Assembly: GCA_947054185.1 (NCBI GenBank)
Contig: CAMRVW010000042.1
Location: 1-13,838 of the forward strand
Length of the DNA stretch: 13,838 nucleotides
Direction: 5' to 3'
Source: an uncultured Rikenellaceae bacterium
GTDB taxonomy: Bacteria; Bacteroidota; Bacteroidia; Bacteroidales; Rikenellaceae
The notes beneath the pieces are model-generated. The model did not search any database. It was not told the DNA's origin and saw only the letters and a list, made by a program, of their open reading frames with translations. Positions 1 through 6,952 of this stretch are shown piece after piece. Both the position numbers and the translations under genes were made by a program. Every line of letters begins with the position of its first letter. Position 1 is the stretch's first letter.

Positions 1-259
1 GCCCTAACGTTGCGTAAAACTGCTCCCCTCAAAAACTGTCCGACAAAAAACTGCAAACAAAAGCCATGCGGGGTCCCAAAAATGCAGGGGACTAAAACCC
101 ACCGCCCTGTCGCACAAACCATCCCAATCCCCCGACCGCCAAGCCCCGACATCTCAAACAAAAAACAGCAAACACAAAACATTGATTATCAATGTATCAG
201 CAGTAAGCACACTTCGTTCGTCAAAAAAGTCAACACACAAACAATATTTCGGCATTATT
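1..259. other. AT-rich non-coding region upstream of rpoN
   Basis: I see no supportable gene here. An open frame runs through the stretch and on into rpoN, but its translation is low-complexity, looks like no family I know, and crosses the rpoN promoter and start. A short inverted repeat (ATTGA-N3-TCAAT, near 181-193) is present but too short to interpret. The end of the gene to the left, if any, is outside the window. Confidence 0.5.
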
Positions 260-292
260 TTTGTTGTTATGGCAGAAAAATTTATACTTTTG
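260..292 (+). promoter_or_regulatory. Predicted rpoN promoter (Bacteroidetes sigma-ABfr type)
   Basis: A TTTG box (260-263) is followed 21 nt later by TACTTTTG (285-292), a full match to the Bacteroidetes -7 consensus TAnnTTTG. Transcription would begin near 298, giving a leader of roughly 37 nt before the rpoN ATG at 335. The boxes and spacing are seen directly; activity is inferred. Confidence 0.65.
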
Positions 293-334
293 TACTAAAT
301 AATTTTTATTGTCAGTATTTAACCCGAAAAGCAA

Positions 335-1771
335 ATGGCAACACTAAGCACACGTCAGATACAGAAGCTGTTACAAAAACTGTCGCCTCAGCAGATACAG
401 ATGATAAAACTGCTCGAACTGCCCGCCTTGCAGCTTGAGCAACGCATTAAGCAAGAGATTGAAGAAAACCCTGTCCTGGAGGAGAACGCAGAGAATGCCG
501 ACGACAAAGCCGACGGAGCAACACGCATAAACATAGACGATTACAGCCGAAACGAAGAGATCCCCTCATATCGTCTCTATGCCAACAATTACTCCAAAGA
601 CGACAAGCGCGGCACCATACCCCTGTCGGGCGGCATGAGTTACACCGAACATCTTGAAGAGCAGCTGTCGTTCAAGGGTCTCCCCGAGCGCGAACAGATG
701 ATAGGCAAATACATCATCGGCTCGCTCGACAACGACGGTTATCTGCGTCGCGACACGCAAAGCATCGCCGACGACATCGCTTTCGCCACAGGACAAGAGA
801 TAGAGACTGCCGAGATAGACAAGGTGCTGGCCATAATACAGACATTCGACCCCCATGGCACCGGCGCGCGCGACCTCCGCGAAGCGTTGCTGTTGCAGCT
901 GGTGCATCACCGTCAAAGCGAGCCTGTCAAGGACGCCACCGCCATACTGACCAACCATTTCGACGCTTTCGTAAAAAAGCATTACGACAAGATCATCGCC
1001 CGCATGGGTATCGACGAAGAGAGATTCAAAAACGCCGTCGACGTGATAGTGGGGCTGCAACCCAAACCGGCGAATCTGTATAACGAGGGCGGACAATCGG
1101 AGCCAACCATACAGATAATACCCGATTTCATACTCGACAACAGCACCGGGCAACCGGAGTTGTCGCTCAACCGCAACAACATACCCGACGTCAAGATAAA
1201 CAACAGTTACGTCAAGATGCTCGAAGAGATTGCCCGCGGTGGCAACCGCAAGAAGGACGAGAGCGACAAAGGCTCGGAGGCGCAACAGTTTCTCAAACAG
1301 AAGCTCGACTCGGCACGATGGTTCATGTCGGCAATAAAGCAACGCAACGCAACCCTGCTGCTGACCATGCACACCATACTCGAATATCAGAAAGAGTATT
1401 TCGAGACCGGCGATGAGGTCAACCTCAAACCGATGATCCTTAAAGACATCGCCGACAAAACAGGGCTCGACGTATCGACCATATCGCGAGTTGTCAACAG
1501 CAAATACATACAAACGCCTTTTGGCATATACTCGCTCAAATATTTCTTCTCAGAGGCCATGCAGACATCTTCGGGCGAGGAGGTGTCATCGCGCGAGATA
1601 AAGACGATATTGTCGGAGTGCGTGGCCAACGAAAACAAACGCAAGCCCATGACCGACGAGGCTCTCATGGAGGTGCTCAACGACAAGGGTTACATGATAG
1701 CCCGTCGCACCGTGGCCAAGTATCGCGAAATGCTGGGCATACCCGTGGCGCGGATGAGAAAAGAGTATTGA
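335..1771 (+). CDS. rpoN: RNA polymerase sigma-54 factor RpoN
   Basis: This is the alternative sigma factor that directs RNA polymerase to -24/-12 promoters and needs AAA+ activators to open the complex. The 478-residue product has the family layout. A glutamine/leucine-rich activator-interacting region I covers residues 1-50 (motifs LSPQQIQ and EIEENPVLEE). A short acidic region II follows. The core-binding domain runs from about 100 to 290 (GSLDNDGYLRRD). A helix-turn-helix lies near 370-400 (DKTGLDVSTISRVVNSKY). The diagnostic RpoN box ARRTVAKYRE is at 456-465. Length is normal for the family. The ATG start lies just after a Bacteroidetes-type promoter and begins exactly at region I. A strong terminator follows, so the gene looks monocistronic. 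I saw no convincing -24/-12 promoter in the window, so its targets are elsewhere. Confidence 0.98.
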   Translation: MATLSTRQIQKLLQKLSPQQIQMIKLLELPALQLEQRIKQEIEENPVLEENAENADDKADGATRINIDDYSRNEEIPSYRLYANNYSKDDKRGTIPLSGGMSYTEHLEEQLSFKGLPEREQMIGKYIIGSLDNDGYLRRDTQSIADDIAFATGQEIETAEIDKVLAIIQTFDPHGTGARDLREALLLQLVHHRQSEPVKDATAILTNHFDAFVKKHYDKIIARMGIDEERFKNAVDVIVGLQPKPANLYNEGGQSEPTIQIIPDFILDNSTGQPELSLNRNNIPDVKINNSYVKMLEEIARGGNRKKDESDKGSEAQQFLKQKLDSARWFMSAIKQRNATLLLTMHTILEYQKEYFETGDEVNLKPMILKDIADKTGLDVSTISRVVNSKYIQTPFGIYSLKYFFSEAMQTSSGEEVSSREIKTILSECVANENKRKPMTDEALMEVLNDKGYMIARRTVAKYREMLGIPVARMRKEY

Positions 1772-1799
1772 TCATCACGACAAGGCATATTGCGTCCAG

Positions 1800-1839
1800 A
1801 ACCGGAAACCGTCTCCGAGATGGTTCCCGGTTATTTTTT
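1800..1839 (+). terminator. Intrinsic terminator after rpoN
   Basis: An 11-bp stem with one mismatch (arms 1800-1810 and 1822-1832) and an 11-nt loop is followed by TATTTTTT. It lies 28 nt after the rpoN stop codon and separates rpoN from the glycosyltransferase gene. Confidence 0.85.
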
Positions 1840-1882
1840 GCAAATGATCAGATCTTCAAGGGGGCATTAAAAATAAAATCCT

Positions 1883-1890
1883 TATTTTTG
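1883..1890 (+). promoter_or_regulatory. Predicted -7 box of the glycosyltransferase gene
   Basis: TATTTTTG matches the TAnnTTTG consensus and ends 18 nt before the ATG at 1909. No clear TTTG -33 box is present at the usual distance, so this may be a weak or regulated promoter. Confidence 0.45.
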
Positions 1891-1908
1891 CGGTAAAATC
1901 CAAATCAC

Positions 1909-2802
1909 ATGAGTGAGAAACCGCTTTTTTCCATCCTTATCCCCACCTGGAACAACCTGCCATACCTTAAGCTGTGCATTGAAAGCATACGCAAAAACTC
2001 GACTTACAACCATCAGATACTGCTCTTTGTAAACGACGGAAGCGACGGCACCACCGAGTGGGTCAAAAGCACCGGCATACAACACATACACAGCCCCGAG
2101 AACGCGGGCATCTGCTGGGCGCTCAACTCGTTGCGTCCATTGGTCGAGACCGATTACATTCTTTACATGAACGACGACATGTATGTGTGTCCTGAGTGGG
2201 ACCGTGTGCTGTGGGAGGAGATAGAGCGTCTCCCCGACAACAAATTTTTCCTTTCGTCGACGCTCATACAGCCCCGTCCTTTCTTCTGCAAGAGCGTCAT
2301 AGCCCCTGCCGATTTCGGACAGAGCATAGAGACATTCCGCGAGGACGACCTTCTGGCCAACTATCGTTCACTGCCGCATGCCGACTGGCTTGGAGCCACC
2401 TGGCCGCCCAACGTGGTACACAAAGATATATGGGACCTTGTGGGTGGATACAGCATTGAATTTTCACCCGGTATGTACTCCGACCCCGACTTCTCGGCCA
2501 AGCTGTGGATGGCAGGTGTGCGACTGTTCAAAGGACTGTCCGACAGCCGCGTATATCATTTCGAGTCGGTGTCGACAGGACGCGTGAAGAAAAACAACGG
2601 CAGCCGTCAGTTTCTGGCCAAATGGGGCATAACATCGGCCTCGTTCATGCGACACGTGTTGAAACGGGGCGAGAGGTTTGATGGTGTCAAATCGGGAATA
2701 GACCGCATGGCCACAGGCAAGAGTCTGATGCGCAGCCGCATAAAGAAGATAGTGACCGCATTTTGTAAAAGCGGCGCGGTCAAGAACATCTGGGACGAAT
2801 AA
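1909..2802 (+). CDS. Glycosyltransferase family 2 protein
   Basis: A 297-residue GT-A fold glycosyltransferase, expected to act in the cytoplasm by moving a sugar from a nucleotide donor to a surface glycan or lipid-linked acceptor. The N-terminus has the GT2 nucleotide-binding strand FSILIPTWNN (residues 7-16) and VNDGSDGTTEW (41-51). The metal-binding DXD-type motif is YMNDDMYV (86-93, NDD at 88-90). A later acceptor-side segment contains a DPDFSAKLW stretch. No signal peptide or membrane segment is visible. It stands alone between two terminators rather than in a polysaccharide cluster, so the acceptor cannot be told. A flippase on the opposite strand about 1.6 kb further on could belong to the same pathway, but nothing here proves it. 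Confidence 0.9.
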   Translation: MSEKPLFSILIPTWNNLPYLKLCIESIRKNSTYNHQILLFVNDGSDGTTEWVKSTGIQHIHSPENAGICWALNSLRPLVETDYILYMNDDMYVCPEWDRVLWEEIERLPDNKFFLSSTLIQPRPFFCKSVIAPADFGQSIETFREDDLLANYRSLPHADWLGATWPPNVVHKDIWDLVGGYSIEFSPGMYSDPDFSAKLWMAGVRLFKGLSDSRVYHFESVSTGRVKKNNGSRQFLAKWGITSASFMRHVLKRGERFDGVKSGIDRMATGKSLMRSRIKKIVTAFCKSGAVKNIWDE

Positions 2803-2805
2803 ACG

Positions 2806-2829
2806 CTGCCGGGTTTATATTTACGGCAG
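2806..2829 (+). other. Small hairpin after the glycosyltransferase gene
   Basis: Arms CTGCCG (2806-2811) and CGGCAG (2824-2829) can pair around a 12-nt AT-rich loop just after the stop codon. No T-run follows, so this is at most an mRNA 3' end structure next to the real terminator. Confidence 0.3.
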
Positions 2830-2841
2830 GCTCGCACAAAG

Positions 2842-2888
2842 AGGCTTACGCACATCCCCCACATTGCGGGGCATGCCGTAAGCCTTTT
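2842..2888 (+). terminator. Intrinsic terminator after the glycosyltransferase gene
   Basis: A perfect 9-bp stem (AGGCTTACG at 2842-2850, CGTAAGCCT at 2877-2885) encloses an inner CCCC/GGGG helix and is followed by TTTT (2885-2888). It separates the glycosyltransferase gene from rex. Confidence 0.8.
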
Positions 2889-2983
2889 GTACATCGTGGG
2901 AAATGGAAGCACAAGAGGCGGTGTCATGAAAAATTTTTCGTTTCAAATGACAGTATCATCTTATCATGTTAAACTATTTTTTT

Positions 2984-3008
2984 TATTTTTGTGTTTTAAT
3001 CAACGCAA
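2984..3008 (+). promoter_or_regulatory. rex -7 promoter box with overlapping inverted repeat (candidate Rex operator)
   Basis: TATTTTTG (2984-2991) matches the Bacteroidetes -7 consensus; no good -33 box is seen. Overlapping it is an inverted repeat, TTGTGTT (2989-2995), 6-nt spacer, AACGCAA (3002-3008), with one mismatch between the arms. Rex operators in Gram-positive bacteria have TTGTG...CACAA arms, but with 8 nt rather than 10 nt between the five-base cores, so the match is only partial. The position over the transcription start would suit autorepression. The promoter also shows that the in-frame ATG at 2966 is too far upstream to be the start. Confidence 0.45.
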
Positions 3009-3010
3009 CG

Positions 3011-3652
3011 ATGACAAGAAAGATATTGCCCGAGAAGACGATAGAGAGGTTGAGCGAGTATCGTCGCACATTGTTACGCAAGCTCTCGGAGGGTGTCACT
3101 CACATACATTCGCATTCGTTGGCCTCCGTGCACGGCATCACAGCGGTGCAAGTACGTCGCGATCTGATGCTCATCGGTTTTAGCTCAGACAACAAAAAGG
3201 GCTATAATGTCAGCGAACTGATAGACTTCATAAGCTCCATACTCGATTCCGAGAGTGTTGCCGGCGTGGCCGTGATAGGCATGGGCAAGCTGGCCACGGC
3301 CATAACGTCATATTTCAACGGCAAGAGATCGAAGATGCGCATAGTGGCGGCTTTCGACAACGACCCCGCCAAGACAGGCACCCACATAGCCTCCATTCCC
3401 GTCTATCCCATGGAGGCGTTTTCCTCGGAGTGCGAAAGGCTCGGCATACGCATAGCTCTGCTGACGCTGCCGGCCAAAGCTCTCGACACCATAGGGGCCA
3501 TGATAGACAAATCGCCCATAAGAGGCGTGCTCAACTTCACATCAAAGCCATTTACCCCGGCCGAGGGTTCGCAGATATATGTGGAGGATTACGACATCAT
3601 AACACTGCTTGAAAAAGTGGCTTACTTCACCAAAGATGATAATCTGCCGTAA
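3011..3652 (+). CDS. rex: Redox-sensing transcriptional repressor Rex
   Basis: Rex senses the NADH/NAD+ ratio and represses fermentation and respiration genes when NADH is low. The 213-residue product has the usual size. An N-terminal winged helix covers residues 1-80, with the DNA-recognition stretch ITAVQVRRDL (43-52) and the conserved KKGYNV (62-67). A Rossmann domain follows with GMGKLA (90-95) and AFDNDPAKTG, and the C-terminal part carries LNFTSKPF. The third position of the dinucleotide-binding motif is Ala95 where Rex proteins usually have Gly (GxGxxG). I start at ATG 3011 rather than the upstream in-frame ATG because the promoter lies between them and MTRKILPEKTIERL is where family similarity begins. 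Its 3' end overlaps the downstream RibF-type gene by 17 nt, so the two are probably cotranscribed and translationally coupled. Confidence 0.93.
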   Translation: MTRKILPEKTIERLSEYRRTLLRKLSEGVTHIHSHSLASVHGITAVQVRRDLMLIGFSSDNKKGYNVSELIDFISSILDSESVAGVAVIGMGKLATAITSYFNGKRSKMRIVAAFDNDPAKTGTHIASIPVYPMEAFSSECERLGIRIALLTLPAKALDTIGAMIDKSPIRGVLNFTSKPFTPAEGSQIYVEDYDIITLLEKVAYFTKDDNLP

Positions 3653-4379
3653 CCCCTCCTCGCCGCTCTGCCTGCCGTCACCCGTGGTCACGATAGGCTC
3701 TTTCGACGGCGTACACATAGGCCACCGGGCCATAATAGAGCGTCTGGGTGCCATCGCCTCCGACATTGGCGGCACCGTGACCCTGATAACGCTTTACCCT
3801 CATCCGCGTAAGGTGCTCGGGTTGGATAACGATGGTTTTTACCTGTTGTCGTCGCTCGAAGAGAAAGAGCGTCTGCTCGAGGATGCCGGTATAGAAGTGC
3901 TTGTCGAGCTGGAGTTTACACGTCAGTTCGGCATGTTGTCGTCAGAGGATTTCGTGCGCGGCATAGTGCATGGCATAATAGGTGCCCGCCATGTGATAGT
4001 GGGATACAATCACCATTTCGGCCATGACAGGAAGGGAGATTACCACTCTCTGGCCGCCCTGGGACAAGAGTTGGGTTTTGGGGTCACCGAGCTCGACAAG
4101 CAAGACATGGAGGGCGAGAAGGTGAGTTCCACAACCGTGCGCGAGGCTCTCTTGCGCGGCGACACGGCGACAGCCACTGCCTATATGGGTCACCCTTATC
4201 TCTTTATCGGTCAAGTCAGTAAAGGAGTCATGACAGTGAGCGACCCTCTCAAGCTGGTGCCTCCGCCGGGCCGTTACCACGCAAGCACCATCAATGGAGA
4301 CAAGATTATCGAGATAACGCCCTATCGGACAATACTATGCGATATGCCCGACGGCAAACAGACTCTCTGGGTGTCGTAA
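3636..4379 (+). CDS. ribF: RibF-type FAD synthetase lacking most of the riboflavin kinase domain
   Basis: Bacterial RibF makes FMN from riboflavin (C-terminal kinase) and FAD from FMN (N-terminal adenylyltransferase). The adenylyltransferase domain looks intact here: VTIGSFDGVHIGH with the HIGH-type motif at residues 27-30, VGYNHHFGHDRKG (122-134) and VSSTTVREALLRGD (163-176). After GHPYLFIGQV (185-194), where the kinase domain should begin, the expected GFPTAN flavin/ATP segment is missing, and the chain ends at residue 247 rather than about 310. Only DPLKLVPPPGRYHA resembles the kinase domain. It is therefore likely an FMN adenylyltransferase only, or a divergent paralogue with another substrate. 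I chose ATG 3636, within the end of rex; an in-frame TTG at 3609 would add nine residues. The gene converges on the flippase gene 40 nt away, with no terminator seen between them. Confidence 0.85.
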   Translation: MIICRNPSSPLCLPSPVVTIGSFDGVHIGHRAIIERLGAIASDIGGTVTLITLYPHPRKVLGLDNDGFYLLSSLEEKERLLEDAGIEVLVELEFTRQFGMLSSEDFVRGIVHGIIGARHVIVGYNHHFGHDRKGDYHSLAALGQELGFGVTELDKQDMEGEKVSSTTVREALLRGDTATATAYMGHPYLFIGQVSKGVMTVSDPLKLVPPPGRYHASTINGDKIIEITPYRTILCDMPDGKQTLWVS

Positions 4380-4419
4380 GGCGGTTTATGTCAACCTATG
4401 TCAAAAGAGAGCACGGGGG

Positions 4420-5952
4420 CTATCCTCGCGTCAACACCTTGCTCCGCACCACCATGACAACGCTTCTGAGGGCGGGGCTTACAGGCAGGAGCATCAGCAG
4501 ATAGATGGCGCCATATACCAACGCCGTCACTATGGCTTCGGCGAAGAAGATGCCGAGCGACTCTATCGCAGGCGCCAAAGAGAGCAACCTGCCGACAACG
4601 ACATGGGCGACGACGAGTAAAGCCAGATATTTGAAAAGCATAAGATAGAACGAGAGCACCCCGACACGGCAAAAACCGGCCCGGTAAAGATAGACCGGCT
4701 TCCACAGCAACACCACCGCCCCGGTGCTGACAAGTGTGCCGAGAACCACTCCTATAAGCCCGAACCATATACTGCCTGCCACCGATATCACTATGTTGAG
4801 GGCGGCCTCCGTCCATGCCGACCACACATCGCCATACAACCCATATCCGTTAAGGAACACCGATACAGGCTGCCTCAGAAGCGCAATATATAGCGAGCCG
4901 AGCATGCACATGAAGGTGGCTCTGTCGAGCACGTAACGTTCTCCGAGCCACACTGTCATGAAGGGATCGGCAAACAATAACGCGCACCCGCACAACACCC
5001 CCGCAAGCAGCAACACCACTGCGGTATATTGCTTGAACACATGATGTATCTTGTCGCGGTCGCCCTCCGATATCAGGTTGCCAACCCCGGCCCACGCCCC
5101 CGAGAAGCAGGAGGCGACGAACGTGGACAGCTTGCTGATAATAAGAGCATAGTTATAATACATCGTCACCGTGGTGAGCGATATGAAGTGGGCGATGACC
5201 ACAGAGTCGGTCTGTGTGAGCACCACGGCGGCAAACTTGTGCGACACTATCTGCCTCATGTTTTTGAAGACAGAGCCGTAATACCCTCTTATCGAGCGTC
5301 CGAGCCTGAACGACGGGTGCAGCCACGGATATTCGCGTCTCACACGCCTTTCCAGCAGAACAGAATAGACCACCGCAGCCGCCACCTCTATGGCAAGAAA
5401 GGCGAAATATCCGCCTTCTGACCACAATGCCGCCATCTGCGCCAATATCTTGGCAACGGTGGTGAGGTTGAATATGCGTACAATGACATAGCCTCGTTGC
5501 GAGGCCGAAAGGAGGTATTGTTTATAATTTACGAAATAACTGAGCGATGCGGTGGCAAGAAAGCAGGCAAACGATATCATCACCGTGGATGCGGGCAGCT
5601 GTTCGTCGAGGAACGCCGGCATGAAGAACATCAGCACCGCCCCCACCGCAACGACGCCCACGCCTATAAGACGGAAAAGATAGCAGAAGAGCGATATGAT
5701 GCGGCCTATCTCACGACGGTCGTTGTCGTATATGGGTTTAAAGAGGGCATATATTATGGCCGTGGATATGCCAAGGTCGGCAAGATTAAAGAGCCCTATG
5801 GTAAACTGCATGGTGGTGGTAAGGCCGCTGACGGTGTCGCCAAGATGCTCCAGAAACACCTTGCGCGAGAATATGTTGAGTGCCAACATGAGAAAATAGA
5901 AGAACAGTGATGTCTTCGCGTTTCTCAATCCATGCTTTATCCGTTCGCTCAT
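4420..5952 (-). CDS. Polysaccharide flippase (MOP/MATE superfamily, Wzx-like)
   Basis: A 510-residue integral inner-membrane protein of the oligosaccharide flippase type, expected to turn lipid-linked sugar units or a related lipid across the membrane. The sequence is almost entirely hydrophobic segments (I estimate 12-14 by eye) joined by short basic loops. The N-terminus (KHGLRNAKTSLFFYFLMLALNIFSRKVFL) and an early NLADLGISTAIIYALFKPIY segment are typical of polysaccharide export proteins. Residues near 240-260 (HKFAAVVLTQTDSVVIAHF) resemble the conserved start of the second half. Length is normal. The nearest upstream gene on this strand ends in a terminator only 50 bp before this ATG, and I see no good promoter in that gap, so how it is transcribed is unclear. 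Its substrate cannot be told; the nearby GT2 gene is the only other glycan gene. Confidence 0.88.
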   Translation of the reverse strand: MSERIKHGLRNAKTSLFFYFLMLALNIFSRKVFLEHLGDTVSGLTTTMQFTIGLFNLADLGISTAIIYALFKPIYDNDRREIGRIISLFCYLFRLIGVGVVAVGAVLMFFMPAFLDEQLPASTVMISFACFLATASLSYFVNYKQYLLSASQRGYVIVRIFNLTTVAKILAQMAALWSEGGYFAFLAIEVAAAVVYSVLLERRVRREYPWLHPSFRLGRSIRGYYGSVFKNMRQIVSHKFAAVVLTQTDSVVIAHFISLTTVTMYYNYALIISKLSTFVASCFSGAWAGVGNLISEGDRDKIHHVFKQYTAVVLLLAGVLCGCALLFADPFMTVWLGERYVLDRATFMCMLGSLYIALLRQPVSVFLNGYGLYGDVWSAWTEAALNIVISVAGSIWFGLIGVVLGTLVSTGAVVLLWKPVYLYRAGFCRVGVLSFYLMLFKYLALLVVAHVVVGRLLSLAPAIESLGIFFAEAIVTALVYGAIYLLMLLPVSPALRSVVMVVRSKVLTRG

Positions 5953-6002
5953 TTTTTACCGTTTAGCCGCCTGTGCCACTCTCTGCGGGCGGGGTCGCGA
6001 GA

Positions 6003-6041
6003 TTAAAAACTCCGAATATCCCGAAAACGAGATACCCGGAG
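6003..6041 (-). terminator. Intrinsic terminator for the dksA-type transcript
   Basis: Read on the - strand, a stem of 11 positions with nine pairs (arms 6031-6041 and 6010-6020) and a 10-nt loop is followed by a T-run (6005-6009). It lies about 410 nt past the stop codon of the TraR/DksA gene, implying a long transcribed non-coding tail. Confidence 0.75.
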
Positions 6042-6451
6042 CTGTAAATCAAACCTGAAGAGCACGTTTGTCACTGCGTCGCCCCATTTGCCGCGTCATC
6101 GTCTTGGCGAGCGCCGCCACATCAGAGACTCCGGTACCGGCACTGCCCCACCCTTCTTTGACGCCACAGCCACCTGACAACACCGGCCACCTTGACGCCG
6201 GCCCCTTATTATCGGCCCTCTCTTGACGACAGGTGCCATTTGGCGGCCACTGATTGCCTCCATCAGACCAGCCTCTTTATTATGCCCGCTTATACCACCG
6301 ACACAGGCCCTTTGATTGCCTGCCACTTGCTGGCCCTTTTGACGCCGCCCTTGATTGCCGGCTTATTGGCTTTCGCCCCTCTTGGCTTCGGCCTCCGGAG
6401 TCGGACTTATGAAGCCCGGGACTTCACAGGGGTTTGGTGGCAGTGAGGGCT
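6042..6451 (-). other. Repeat-rich non-coding stretch between the TraR/DksA gene and its terminator
   Basis: No convincing gene is present: small open frames on either strand give arginine- and glycine-rich, family-less translations. The stretch is built from a recurring short motif, TGACGCC or TGATTGCC on the + strand (T at 6159, 6193, 6251, 6313, 6340, 6352, plus a variant at 6224), mixed with many GGCC blocks. A near-palindrome around CCCGGG lies at 6411-6425. In Bacteroides the gene after ileS-dksA is usually lspA (signal peptidase II); I find no LspA-like frame here. It may be a long 3' untranslated region, a processed small RNA, or the decayed remains of a gene. Confidence 0.5.
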
Positions 6452-6835
6452 CTATTTAACGCCGTTGTTTTTGGCCTCCATAGAGAGGGTTGCGTGTGGC
6501 ACTATCTTGAGGCGCTCTTTGGATATGAGCTTACCGGTCTCGCGACAGATGCCATAGGTTTTATTCTCGATGCGCACCAAGGCGGCCTCAAGATGTTGTA
6601 TGAACTTGAGCTGACGTTGCGCCAGTCTGCCCGACTCCTCTTTAGAGAGGGTTGCTGCACCCTCTTCCAATATCTTGAACGTCGGCGAGGTGTCGTCGGT
6701 ACCGTTGCTGGCCGTGTGCGTGATGGTGGCCCTCAACAGATCGTAATCGGCACGTGCCTTCTCTAACTTCTCGAGTATTATGGCCTTGAACTCGGCCAGC
6801 TCATCATCCGAATATCTTGTTTTTTCCTCAGACAT
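6452..6835 (-). CDS. TraR/DksA family transcriptional regulator, single-cysteine form
   Basis: A 127-residue member of the DksA/TraR family, proteins that enter the secondary channel of RNA polymerase and adjust initiation, often together with ppGpp. A helical coiled-coil region spans about residues 10-90, with an acidic tip DDTSPT (47-52) where E. coli DksA has its DxxDxA. The C-terminal globular part is YGICRETGKLISKERLKIVPHATLSMEAK. Only one cysteine (C97) of the usual four-cysteine zinc finger remains, as is typical of Bacteroidetes homologues, so the fold must hold without zinc. The start is ATG 6835; an upstream in-frame TTG would add two residues. A -7-like box (minus-strand TATCTTTA, 6860-6867) lies 24 nt upstream, so it may have its own weak promoter besides read-through from ileS, which ends 117 nt upstream. 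Confidence 0.92.
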   Translation of the reverse strand: MSEEKTRYSDDELAEFKAIILEKLEKARADYDLLRATITHTASNGTDDTSPTFKILEEGAATLSKEESGRLAQRQLKFIQHLEAALVRIENKTYGICRETGKLISKERLKIVPHATLSMEAKNNGVK

Positions 6836-6859
6836 AAACAACGTTTTTTTATTGTTGTG

Positions 6860-6867
6860 TAAAGATA
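6860..6867 (-). promoter_or_regulatory. Possible -7 box of the TraR/DksA gene
   Basis: On the - strand the sequence is TATCTTTA, one mismatch from TAnnTTTG, with its 3' end 24 nt before the ATG. No clear TTTG box lies at the proper distance, so support is weak. Confidence 0.3.
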
Positions 6868-6952
6868 ACTATTTTCCCGGTAAAAACATCTCCCGAGGAC
6901 GAAATCTATATCGTCACAGACCAAGAGTCGTCACCCGAGAGGTGCCGCCACA

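Noticed and set aside
10..438. Open frame ahead of rpoN
   Set aside because: It crosses the rpoN promoter and start, has no family resemblance, and its composition is that of non-coding DNA.
566..1513. 315-residue open frame antisense to rpoN
   Set aside because: It lies wholly inside a clear rpoN gene, looks like no known family, and is explained by codon bias on the opposite strand.
2887..3183. Open frame spanning the rex upstream region
   Set aside because: It overlaps the rex promoter and start in another frame and has no recognisable features.
6096..6326. Small - strand open frame after the dksA-type gene as a gene or lspA remnant
   Set aside because: The translation is arginine/glycine-rich without hydrophobic segments; LspA would show four membrane helices and conserved aspartates.
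6490..6510. Sigma-54 (-24/-12) promoters as partners of rpoN in this window
   Set aside because: Scattered GGCAC words occur, but none has TTGC at the required spacing ahead of a gene.
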